A stretch of DNA of 64,000 bases from Alphaproteobacteria bacterium (GTDB lineage: Bacteria > Pseudomonadota > Alphaproteobacteria > Rs-D84). The DNA is taken from the NCBI GenBank assembly GCA_015062525.1, contig SUUM01000001.1, positions 1 to 64,000 on the forward strand. Reading direction: 5' to 3'. Below are positions 16,497-24,916 of the stretch, piece after piece. A model generated the notes under the pieces. The model had not been told where the DNA came from. It made no database searches and saw nothing but the letters and a program-made list of their open reading frames with translations. The position numbers and the translations under genes are program-made. The first letter of the stretch is position 1; each line of letters opens with the position of its first letter.

Positions 16497-16518
16497 CGCC
16501 AAACAAAAAAAGGAATAA

Positions 16519-18111
16519 GTGTTGTCGATACTGAAAAAAGTTTCAATGTGGATTTTGGCATTACCACTGATGGGATGCACAACCGTGCCAACAACAACAA
16601 ACGACACACGATTGGACGGCTATACCCCAAAGGTCAGCGCCTCGGACTTTGACTACAACCCATACGATACACCGATTGCACAATGCTATGCGGATGAACT
16701 GGCGGTGCGCGGGGACACATCTGGCGCGACGCTAATTGAAGACGGATTGTCCGCATTTGTCATTCGTTCTGCATTTGCGCGAATGGCAACAAAAACAATT
16801 GATTTACAGACCTATATTTACAGTAATGATTTTACGTCCAAGATTTTAATCGCAGAACTAAAAAGTGCCGCCGACCGCGGGGTCAAGGTACGAATTCTGC
16901 TGGACGATTATGGAACTAAATCCGATATAGTGGATGTAATGTTGTTGAACCAGCACCCGAATATAGAGGTCAAGGTTTTTAACACCGTGGCAAACCGTTC
17001 AAAACTGTTATACTATCCACAATTTTTAGGGGACTTTAATCGACTAAATTCGCGCATGCATAACAAATTATTCATTGTAGATAATATTGCATATATCACC
17101 GGCGGACGAAATGTGGGCAGTAATTATTTCTATCCAGAAACGGCGTCAAACTTTTCAGACACAGACGTTTTGTTTATTGGCGATATGACACATTTCGCCA
17201 CAGACAGTTTTAATGAATACTGGAATCATCACCTGTCGATACCCGCATCTGTATTCCCAAAGGCAAAATCAAAAAAGGCATTAAAAAAACTGGAAAAATC
17301 TTTTGCCGAAATTGAACAGCGCGCATCCGAAGACGTACGCAAATACAACACTATCATCAATATGGCAATACGCGAATACAAACAAAAAAGGTTCGATTTC
17401 AGTTGGGGACGCGGAAAATTCTTGGCCGACCCACCAGAAAAGGTGGAAATGAGCATGGACGAAAAAGAAGCATATCGTGGCGATATTGTGCGTGCGTTGC
17501 AACACCTGTGGAACAAGACAACGGATTCTGTTTATTTGTCGGCGGCGTACTTTGTGCCGGGTCAAGGCGGTCTGGAACATATGCTGGGCGAAGAAAAGGC
17601 CGGTGTACACATGACAATTGTAACTAATTCCCTGGCATCAACAAACGCACCAACCGTTTATGCAAAATGGGAAAAGTACAGAAAACAACTGATAAAATCG
17701 GGGGCCGAAGTATATGAATTTATGGTATCGGCGGAAAACCTGCGTGGCAAAAAGCATGACCGCGAACGCAAGCAATCCAGTTTTTCTGTTCTGCACAGCA
17801 AAACAATGGTGTTTGACGATAATATTTCATGGATAGGCAGTTTTAACCTGGACCCGCGCAGCGCATATTACAATACTGAAAATGTTGCTATATTCGAAAG
17901 TCGCGACTTTGCCAACAAACTGCGTGAAATGATAATCCAGGACACCCAAACTTCGTGGCGTGTCACGCTGGACAATCATGACACCCCTGTTTGGACGGGC
18001 AGTCGCCCAGGCGACACCGCACCCCAGGTGCATAAACACGCACCAGACACAGGATTATTACGCAGATTGTGGAAAAATATATGTAATCTGGTGCCAGAAA
18101 AGTTTGTATAA
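16519..18111 (+). CDS. Phospholipase D-family lipoprotein (cardiolipin synthase-like)
   Basis: 530 residues beginning at GTG (or the adjacent TTG) after AGGAATAA. A lipobox (LMGC) gives a lipidated Cys near residue 19. Two PLD phosphodiesterase motifs are intact: MHNKLFIVDNIAYITGGRN and LHSKTMVFDDNISWIGSFN, each with H-x-K-x4-D. Layout and lipidation resemble YmdC/ClsC-type phosphatidyltransferases that make cardiolipin, but hydrolase activity is also possible. It should act at the membrane on the periplasmic side. It is a single gene between galE and a repeat-filled terminator. Confidence 0.88.
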   Translation: MLSILKKVSMWILALPLMGCTTVPTTTNDTRLDGYTPKVSASDFDYNPYDTPIAQCYADELAVRGDTSGATLIEDGLSAFVIRSAFARMATKTIDLQTYIYSNDFTSKILIAELKSAADRGVKVRILLDDYGTKSDIVDVMLLNQHPNIEVKVFNTVANRSKLLYYPQFLGDFNRLNSRMHNKLFIVDNIAYITGGRNVGSNYFYPETASNFSDTDVLFIGDMTHFATDSFNEYWNHHLSIPASVFPKAKSKKALKKLEKSFAEIEQRASEDVRKYNTIINMAIREYKQKRFDFSWGRGKFLADPPEKVEMSMDEKEAYRGDIVRALQHLWNKTTDSVYLSAAYFVPGQGGLEHMLGEEKAGVHMTIVTNSLASTNAPTVYAKWEKYRKQLIKSGAEVYEFMVSAENLRGKKHDRERKQSSFSVLHSKTMVFDDNISWIGSFNLDPRSAYYNTENVAIFESRDFANKLREMIIQDTQTSWRVTLDNHDTPVWTGSRPGDTAPQVHKHAPDTGLLRRLWKNICNLVPEKFV

Positions 18112-18248
18112 AAAATCCCCCATCCCGGGCCCCGCGCAAACGAATGTTTGCGTGGGTGGAATCCGGGCCCCGCACAAACGAACGTTTGTGTGGGTGGAAT
18201 TCGCCCCCCACAAACAAATGCTTGCGTGGGTGGACATTGGGGGATTTT
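18112..18248. terminator. Terminator hairpin whose loop is filled by three palindromic repeats
   Basis: The outer arms AAAAATCCCCCA and TGGGGGATTTTT form a normal bidirectional terminator. Between them lie three tandem copies of a ~36-base palindromic unit (GGGCCCCGCGCAAACGA then ATGTTTGCGTGGGTGGA). The unit occurs once more inside the loop of the terminator at 60509-60579. Confidence 0.75.
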
Positions 18249-18697
18249 TACTGTCCCAGTCCCGCTGGACTGAAACGACCAATATTGTTAAACAATTCTT
18301 CGATTGCGTTTAACTCAATCGCCGCTGGGATTTCTGTTTCGCCCTCGGCAATCTTGACATTTGGCAAATCTGCATCATGCAAAACCTGGGTTTTCAATAC
18401 GCGATTACCACGTACCCACGCCAACAGAACCGTTTCATCTGTGAACGTCGGTTTCAATGGCCCCCGATAATTTTCATCCGCGCCATAGTACACCCAAACC
18501 TCATCCCCATACACAGTCTTGACCTGGGGGGCACCAATTTTTTCAATCAATGCCGATGTAGTTTTGATATTTTCAACCTGCCCCGCCAAATCATCGGGGA
18601 ACACATACCCCCGATGTTTCGTCTGAAAAGTACACGCCGTTAAAAACAAACAAAATACGACGAACAAAACTCTATGAATACGCATTTGCTCTTTCAT
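18248..18697 (-). CDS. bamE: BamE/SmpA-like outer-membrane lipoprotein
   Basis: 149 residues. Signal with lipobox (LTAC), then the SmpA/OmlA pattern: HRGYVFPDDLAGQV, a helix ending in IEKIGAPQ, then the strand VWVYYGAD. BamE is an accessory lipoprotein of the beta-barrel assembly machine, needed for outer-membrane proteins such as the autotransporters nearby. The C-terminal ~50 residues exceed the core domain. Its ATG directly follows the TAA of nifJ, so the two are translated from one message, an unusual pairing of an envelope gene with pyruvate metabolism. The symbol is by family resemblance. Confidence 0.75.
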   Translation of the reverse strand: MKEQMRIHRVLFVVFCLFLTACTFQTKHRGYVFPDDLAGQVENIKTTSALIEKIGAPQVKTVYGDEVWVYYGADENYRGPLKPTFTDETVLLAWVRGNRVLKTQVLHDADLPNVKIAEGETEIPAAIELNAIEELFNNIGRFSPAGLGQ

Positions 18698-21600
18698 TTA
18701 ACCTTCCCCATTTTCTTTGACAACCGGTTTGTTCAGCATTGCAAACTGTGCGATATGCTTTTTTAATTCACTTTTATACGCATTATTTGCCTTGGCCATA
18801 TCAACCAGTTTATTAAACTGTGGATTTACCGCACGTGCCGCACCAAAGCGCGATTCTGTTTTCAAGAAATCTTCCAACGGCAAAGGATTATCAACACTGG
18901 AATCCATTGTTAATGGATTATGTCCATCCGCAATCAGGCGCGGATCAAATCGGAACAATGGCCATGCACCGGTCTGAACCATCTGCATCTGGTGTTCCAC
19001 CCCATTTTGCAACGCGAACCCATGCGCGATACACGGCGCATACGCCAATATAATTGATGGCCCATTAAATGATGCCGCTTCGCGGAATGCGCGTATTGCC
19101 TGGGCCTGGTTTGCCCCCAGCGCAATCTGCGCAACATACGCGCCACTCATCATCGCAATCATACCCAAATCTTTTTTGGCATGATTCTTGCCACCAATTG
19201 CAAACTTCATACTGGCGCCAAACGGTGTGGACTTAGATTGCTGACCACCGGTATTCGAATACCCTTCGGTATCAAGCACCAGTATATTCACATTTTCACC
19301 ACTATGTAATATATGGTCAACACCACCATAGCCAATATCATACGCCCAACCGTCGCCACCAATAATCCATACGGATTTATCAACCACTTCACCAATCAGG
19401 CTTTCCGCCAGACGCGCGCGTGGCCCATCAATTTTCGCCAACTGTGCGCGCAACTCTGTTTCCAGCGCACGCTGTTTTACCGCATCTGTTTCATCGAATA
19501 TACCCTCTACATCATCAATTCCCAATTCGAACAACAGCGCACGCAGGTTATCGCGCTTCTGATTCAATGCCAAACGCATACCCAAACCATATTCCGCATT
19601 ATCTTCGAACAGCGAATTCGACCACGCCGGTCCACGACCATTTGCATCGCGTGTCCATGGTGTTGTCGGCAAATTCGCCCCATAAATCGATGAACATCCC
19701 GTAGCATTGGCAACCACCATACGTTCCCCAAACAGGTGCGACAACAACTTTACATACGGTGTTTCACCACATCCCGCACACGCGCCCGGGAATTCAAAGT
19801 AATGTGGCAACAATTCCACATGCTTTGGAATATTCAGGTTTAATTTTTCGCGTGGAATATCCGGCAATTTTTTCGCCGCATTAAATGCCGCCTGATTATC
19901 TGCCATTACATCGCGTGCCGGCACCATAGACAACGCCCCCATCGGACAATTTTTCACACAAACATTACATCCCGTACAATCCGCCGGCGAAATATTGATT
20001 GTGAAATACATATCTGGCCCCAACTCGGGTGTCTTCATTGGCACAACCTTGATACCACGGGCGCGTGCTTCTTCTACCTGATCTGCGGTCAAGGCTTTAA
20101 TCCGAATAACCGCGTGTGGGCACAGCATAGAACATTTTCCACACTGAATACATTTATCAATATCAACGGTTGCGACACGTTCTGAAATCGCACGCTTTTC
20201 GTATTTAGACGTACCAACTGGGTATTGCCCCGCGCCAAATTCACCGTCCACACGGAAACGCGAAACCGGAATAGCATCACCACGTTGCGCCGCCATTTCG
20301 CCCAACGTTCCCGCAATTTCCGCCGGTGCATCCAATGTCATGGCCGGGACAAAATCTGGGGCAAAGTTCGATACAGATGACGGCATATCAAATTTATGTA
20401 AAAATTCCGCAGCCCTGTCCACCGCCGCCCAGTTTGCCTGAACAACATCCATACCTTTCTTTTTATATGTTTTCTCGATTGCAGCCTTGGCACTGATTGC
20501 GGCCTGGGCCGGGTCGATAACGTTCGTCAAATTAAAGAAATTCAACATAATAAATGTATTTATACGATTACCCAATCCCAATTCCGTCGCCGCGCGATTC
20601 GCATCCAAGAAATACACATTCGCACGAATCCGCATCAAATGTTCCTGGGTATCACGCGGTAAATTCGCAAACGCAACATCCGGCGCCATGGACGTATTAA
20701 TCATAACGGTGCCACCCGCACGCAGGCCACGAAATACATCAAAACGTTGTGCAATCATAAAGTTTGAAACGCTGATAAAATCCGCCACTTCGACCAAATA
20801 TTGACTTTTAATCGGCGCATCTGAAAACCGAATATGTGATGCGGTCAACCCACCTGATTTCTTGGAATCATACACGGCATATGATTGAGGATACAAATCA
20901 GAATTTTCACCAACAATTTTTACGATATTTTTTACAGCCCCAACGGTACCATCACTGCCGATACCGTATAAAATAGCGGTTTTGAAATTTGGATCCTCGA
21001 CCGTAAACGCGGGGTCGGTCTGCAAAGACAATCCAGACAAATCATCATCAATACCAACGGTAAAATTATGATGTAATTGCCCCCGCATCAGGTTTTCATA
21101 AATCGCCTTAACATCTCTTGGTTTAAATTCCTTGGACCCCAGACCATATCGCCCGCCAAACACGGCAACACCATCCGCCACAACCGACTTTACATCCTGG
21201 CACAGCGGTTCACCAATACTGCCTGGTTCCTTGGTTCGATCCAAAACCGCGATTGCACGCACAGATTTTGGCAACGCACGACGAAACGCGTCCACCGGGA
21301 ACGGACGATACAAATGCACCTTGACCAACCCCAAACCACGTGGCAAATGTGGCAGTGTTTCTTCTATTGTCTCACACGCGCTGCCCATGGCGACAATAAC
21401 AAATTCCGCGTTTTCATCCCCCACATAATCGACCAAGTTATACCTGCGACCCGTAAGTTCCGCAAATTCATCCATACATTCTTGGACGATTTCCGGCGTT
21501 TTTTCATACAATGGATTTGCCGCTTCGCGCCCCTGGAAATAAACATCCGGATTTTGGGCGGTTCCGCGAATTGTTGGTTTATCCGGTGTCATACCACGCG

Positions 21601-22207
21601 CACGATTTTCCAGCACCAATTTTTCAGGAATCATTTTTTCCAGCACTTCATCCGGTATTCGCGTCAGGCGTGATTCTTCGTGGCTGGTACGGAACCCATC
21701 AAAGAAATGTAAAAACGGCACACGCGCCCGCAACGTTGCCGCATGCGCAATTGCCGCCATATCATGTGCCTGTTGAACATTATGTGATGATAGCATCGCA
21801 AACCCGGTCGAACGCACCGACATAACATCGCTGTGATCGCCAAAAATAGACAACGCATGTGTCGCCAGCGCACGCGCCGCCACATGCATAACAAACGGTG
21901 TCTGTTCGCCCGCAATTTTATACATATTCGGAATCATCAACAATAATCCCTGGGACGCAGTAAATGTAGTTGCCAAGCTGCCCATCTGCAACGCACCATG
22001 CATTGCACCGGCCGCGCCCGCTTCGGATTGCATTTCGATAATCTGTGGAATTGCGCCCCAAATATTCTTTTTATGCTGGAATGACCATTCATCCGCCAAT
22101 TCCCCCATAGTACTGCTTGGGGTGATTGGATAAATCGCCGCAAAATCAACACATCTGTACGCAACATCCGCCGCGGCCCAGTTTCCATCAACAATCAACT
22201 TTGACAT
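18698..22207 (-). CDS. nifJ: Pyruvate:ferredoxin (flavodoxin) oxidoreductase
   Basis: 1169 residues, the full single-chain form. The N-terminal pyruvate-binding domain begins with AYRCVDFAAIYPITPSSTMGEL. A gamma-type domain covers the middle (GIGSDGTVGAVKNI). Two ferredoxin clusters follow (CIQCGKCSMLCPHA and CTGCNVCVKNCPMGA), then the TPP domain with CAGCGETPYVKLL and GDGWAYDIGYGGVDH plus a third cluster ligand set. It converts pyruvate and CoA to acetyl-CoA, CO2 and reduced ferredoxin, and marks anaerobic metabolism. A TTGCCA-17-TACAAT promoter lies just upstream; bamE follows without a gap. Confidence 0.98.
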   Translation of the reverse strand: MSKLIVDGNWAAADVAYRCVDFAAIYPITPSSTMGELADEWSFQHKKNIWGAIPQIIEMQSEAGAAGAMHGALQMGSLATTFTASQGLLLMIPNMYKIAGEQTPFVMHVAARALATHALSIFGDHSDVMSVRSTGFAMLSSHNVQQAHDMAAIAHAATLRARVPFLHFFDGFRTSHEESRLTRIPDEVLEKMIPEKLVLENRARGMTPDKPTIRGTAQNPDVYFQGREAANPLYEKTPEIVQECMDEFAELTGRRYNLVDYVGDENAEFVIVAMGSACETIEETLPHLPRGLGLVKVHLYRPFPVDAFRRALPKSVRAIAVLDRTKEPGSIGEPLCQDVKSVVADGVAVFGGRYGLGSKEFKPRDVKAIYENLMRGQLHHNFTVGIDDDLSGLSLQTDPAFTVEDPNFKTAILYGIGSDGTVGAVKNIVKIVGENSDLYPQSYAVYDSKKSGGLTASHIRFSDAPIKSQYLVEVADFISVSNFMIAQRFDVFRGLRAGGTVMINTSMAPDVAFANLPRDTQEHLMRIRANVYFLDANRAATELGLGNRINTFIMLNFFNLTNVIDPAQAAISAKAAIEKTYKKKGMDVVQANWAAVDRAAEFLHKFDMPSSVSNFAPDFVPAMTLDAPAEIAGTLGEMAAQRGDAIPVSRFRVDGEFGAGQYPVGTSKYEKRAISERVATVDIDKCIQCGKCSMLCPHAVIRIKALTADQVEEARARGIKVVPMKTPELGPDMYFTINISPADCTGCNVCVKNCPMGALSMVPARDVMADNQAAFNAAKKLPDIPREKLNLNIPKHVELLPHYFEFPGACAGCGETPYVKLLSHLFGERMVVANATGCSSIYGANLPTTPWTRDANGRGPAWSNSLFEDNAEYGLGMRLALNQKRDNLRALLFELGIDDVEGIFDETDAVKQRALETELRAQLAKIDGPRARLAESLIGEVVDKSVWIIGGDGWAYDIGYGGVDHILHSGENVNILVLDTEGYSNTGGQQSKSTPFGASMKFAIGGKNHAKKDLGMIAMMSGAYVAQIALGANQAQAIRAFREAASFNGPSIILAYAPCIAHGFALQNGVEHQMQMVQTGAWPLFRFDPRLIADGHNPLTMDSSVDNPLPLEDFLKTESRFGAARAVNPQFNKLVDMAKANNAYKSELKKHIAQFAMLNKPVVKENGEG

Positions 22208-22242
22208 AATAACTTTCCTTTACCGTTAAACACAATGCCACA

Positions 22243-22271
22243 ATTGTACCCCTAAAATCCCACAATGGCAA
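22243..22271 (-). promoter_or_regulatory. nifJ promoter
   Basis: On the minus strand TTGCCA (22266-22271), 17-base spacer, TACAAT (22243-22248), about 35 bases before the ATG, with AAGGAAAG as ribosome site. Confidence 0.65.
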
Positions 22272-22294
22272 GATTTATAAAATAAAAAAAAGAA

Positions 22295-22315
22295 AATCCC
22301 CACGAATGGGGGATT
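22295..22315 (-). terminator. Terminator of the two-gene cysteine-rich operon
   Basis: AATCCCC-ACGAAT-GGGGGATT, followed on the minus strand by a long T-rich tract. Confidence 0.8.
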
Positions 22316-22319
22316 AAAT

Positions 22320-24890
22320 TTACATTTGAATATCTTCACATTTTTCAACTGGTTCTGATTCGGTACAATTCATCTCGTTTTTCGCACCTATCCCCAGGAA
22401 CCCCTTCTTGTTAACCGAGCTGCAACTCTTGGTAACAGTTGATGTACAATAATGACAAATGCGTGTATCACGATTAAACACAGACCACATTTCGCGTGTG
22501 CCACTTGGCAGGCTAACCTTCACCTTGTTTGACCCTAAACCAGTAAAGGAATTTACCACTTCCGAGAACTTAGAAACCCCCGCAGTAGTATCCAAAACAG
22601 CATCACCACCAGTTGCCGAAGAACCACGTCCACCCTGGGCTAATAAAGTGTTATCCAAACCACTGCCAACATCATAACTAATTGCATACGGCGGGGTCAA
22701 CTCAGTCGACATTTGCCCCCCCCCAACAGGTGCCCCACCACTAACAGGCATCATCTGACACATATACTGCGCAACATCAGCAGACGCATCCTTGGACGCA
22801 TCGGCAACAGCCTTGTTAAATTTAGCATTATAATTATTTTGTGCCTGACGCAGGGCAGATGTTGCAATCTGCATTTTAACCTGGTTCAACAGGTTCGGAA
22901 AGCGTGCCGTTGTTTTCTGGTTTTTATTCCCTGTAATCTGGGATAAATCACGCCCATTTACACAGAACTGAATTTCCGGATCCTGTTCAATCATTTCGAT
23001 TGTACGATTGATTGTACCTGCAATATTATTCAATTCCTCTTCTATGGTTGCGATTATGGCTTCGGAATTTGGAACACCGGCATTACGCTGACGAATTTGG
23101 GCCAAATATTCCCCAACACCGATTTCACCCGGCCCCAGTTGGACTGTTCCGCCTTCGCCATCATCAACGGTACGCCCCGTCGCATCCCCCATCTTGATTG
23201 AGCCAAACGAAATCATCCCCGTCACACGATATACGTTACCATCCTTTTGCGAACGAACGCTACCTGCACCAATGGTATCATCGGCGGCAAATTTATTACA
23301 GTCGGTGGTACTGCCACAAACCTCGGCCATTTTGCGATCAACTAATTCCTGGCACTGGTCCAAGGCCGCATTATCTATGTTCAAATACAATCCCATCAAC
23401 ATAGAATCCAAATCATCCATTGAAAACTCCGGATTATTCGCCTTGCAGACAACCAAACTGTCAATCGGACAAATATCGTGGATATAATCATAATCCATAC
23501 CAATACAGTTCTGGAAATTTTCCCCACAACGCGTATCGGCGGTAAAGCAATCTTTAACTTCCTGGGTACATGCGTCCACGCGCATTGCCGCCAATTTATC
23601 AACGACATACCCCCAGATTAATGGTTCCATACGTTCACATGGGTCGATTTCCACCTTGCAGAAACTGCGCGCCATATCGGGACGGGACAAACATGCATCC
23701 ATCGTATCAACCCCCTTGCCTGCAATATCATCCCTGCACGCCTTTTGAATACATGATGAAATATTGGTCAAACAAGACTGACGGAATTTTGATTCGGCCG
23801 CACTTTCAGCAACCTTAATTGTTGGCGCGGCCTCTCTCAAAAATGCCGGCCACACCATATCACGCACGGCAACACATTGTCCCAATACATTTTCACAAAT
23901 GGTGCGTTTGGCACTTAAAACCTCCATAGTCGATGCGGTAATATCATATACATCAACCGTTGCAACCTTGGTACCGGCGGTGCTGGTTGCCTGATTATTT
24001 TGCATATTTTCAGACGCAATTGTTGCGACACAGTTTTCCCAATTCTCGCCACAGGCATCTTCTGTCTGCATACATTTTTTGAATTGAACCATACATTGCC
24101 CCAAATCATATTTGTTGGCGGCATCAAAACTTTCTTTCAGCGCGGCACGCACATCCGCATTTGCATCCGCAAGTGCTAATTCTGCCTCGGCACGCTTGGC
24201 GGCAATACTGTTTTCATACCCCTTGCAGTCCGATGTAATCTGACGTGAATACATATTGCGCAACAACACCATATCAGATGCGCAATCCTGGGGAACTTGT
24301 TCCAAACAAATCTCTTCGGCCGCCTTGTACAAAGAAGCACCCGTCAATTCTGAAAAATCAACCCCGCTGGACCCCCAAATGCTTTCTTCTTCGTCCTCGT
24401 CATAGTTTGTTTCCCACAACGCCATTAAATCAGCACGTTTTTTTTCTTTGGAATCTGCGACAACATCAATGTCATCAATTTCCTTCAAGTTCCCATCCGC
24501 ATCATATTCACGCGTTCCCGTGAACACAATATCCGCCTGGGCACCTAATTTTACTTTTTCAACTTCTTCGGTCGCGATTCGTTCTGCTTTTGTTAAAATT
24601 TCTTGAATCTCGGAAAACTCTTTATCATATTTGATACTTAAATCACTGCATGCACAACTGCCACCTGATTCATTTTCAGAAATACAAAACTGGTCCATAC
24701 AGCCATAGTACGCATCATAACATGCCTGGTCATAGAGTCCCGACGCATCCGTTTTGGTCCGAACCGACGTCCCCTTTTGAATTGCCGATTGCTTGCTGAC
24801 CTTTTTAGTGGCGGCCGACACTTCATACCCCGGCACAACCACCAATGCACCAATAACCAAACACAATATAAAGCGACTTGTTTTAAACAT
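22320..24890 (-). CDS. Cysteine-rich secreted protein, CMD-x-FC family
   Basis: 856 residues. Signal peptide (RFILCLVIGALVVVPGYEVSA), a short basic tail, then the hallmark ACYDAYYGCMDQFCISENES with CACSD. The same order of cysteine blocks as the 24917 and 36609 proteins follows: YSRQITSDCKGYE, NKYDLGQCMVQFKKCMQ-x4-CGENWENC, CENVLGQCVAVRDMVWPAFL, RQSCLTNISSCIQKACRD and RVDACTQEVKDCFTADTRCGENFQNC. The C-terminus has CHYCTSTVTKSC and ends CEDIQM. The even spacing suggests many disulfides outside the cytoplasm. No enzyme motif seen. The upstream gene is a paralogue 26 bases away, so the pair forms an operon. Confidence 0.87.
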   Translation of the reverse strand: MFKTSRFILCLVIGALVVVPGYEVSAATKKVSKQSAIQKGTSVRTKTDASGLYDQACYDAYYGCMDQFCISENESGGSCACSDLSIKYDKEFSEIQEILTKAERIATEEVEKVKLGAQADIVFTGTREYDADGNLKEIDDIDVVADSKEKKRADLMALWETNYDEDEEESIWGSSGVDFSELTGASLYKAAEEICLEQVPQDCASDMVLLRNMYSRQITSDCKGYENSIAAKRAEAELALADANADVRAALKESFDAANKYDLGQCMVQFKKCMQTEDACGENWENCVATIASENMQNNQATSTAGTKVATVDVYDITASTMEVLSAKRTICENVLGQCVAVRDMVWPAFLREAAPTIKVAESAAESKFRQSCLTNISSCIQKACRDDIAGKGVDTMDACLSRPDMARSFCKVEIDPCERMEPLIWGYVVDKLAAMRVDACTQEVKDCFTADTRCGENFQNCIGMDYDYIHDICPIDSLVVCKANNPEFSMDDLDSMLMGLYLNIDNAALDQCQELVDRKMAEVCGSTTDCNKFAADDTIGAGSVRSQKDGNVYRVTGMISFGSIKMGDATGRTVDDGEGGTVQLGPGEIGVGEYLAQIRQRNAGVPNSEAIIATIEEELNNIAGTINRTIEMIEQDPEIQFCVNGRDLSQITGNKNQKTTARFPNLLNQVKMQIATSALRQAQNNYNAKFNKAVADASKDASADVAQYMCQMMPVSGGAPVGGGQMSTELTPPYAISYDVGSGLDNTLLAQGGRGSSATGGDAVLDTTAGVSKFSEVVNSFTGLGSNKVKVSLPSGTREMWSVFNRDTRICHYCTSTVTKSCSSVNKKGFLGIGAKNEMNCTESEPVEKCEDIQM

Positions 24891-24916
24891 CTTGACTCTC
24901 TCCCTATAATGTCGAC

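Noticed and set aside
21077-21673. 198-codon plus-strand ORF
   Set aside because: Antisense to nifJ, a firmly identified gene.
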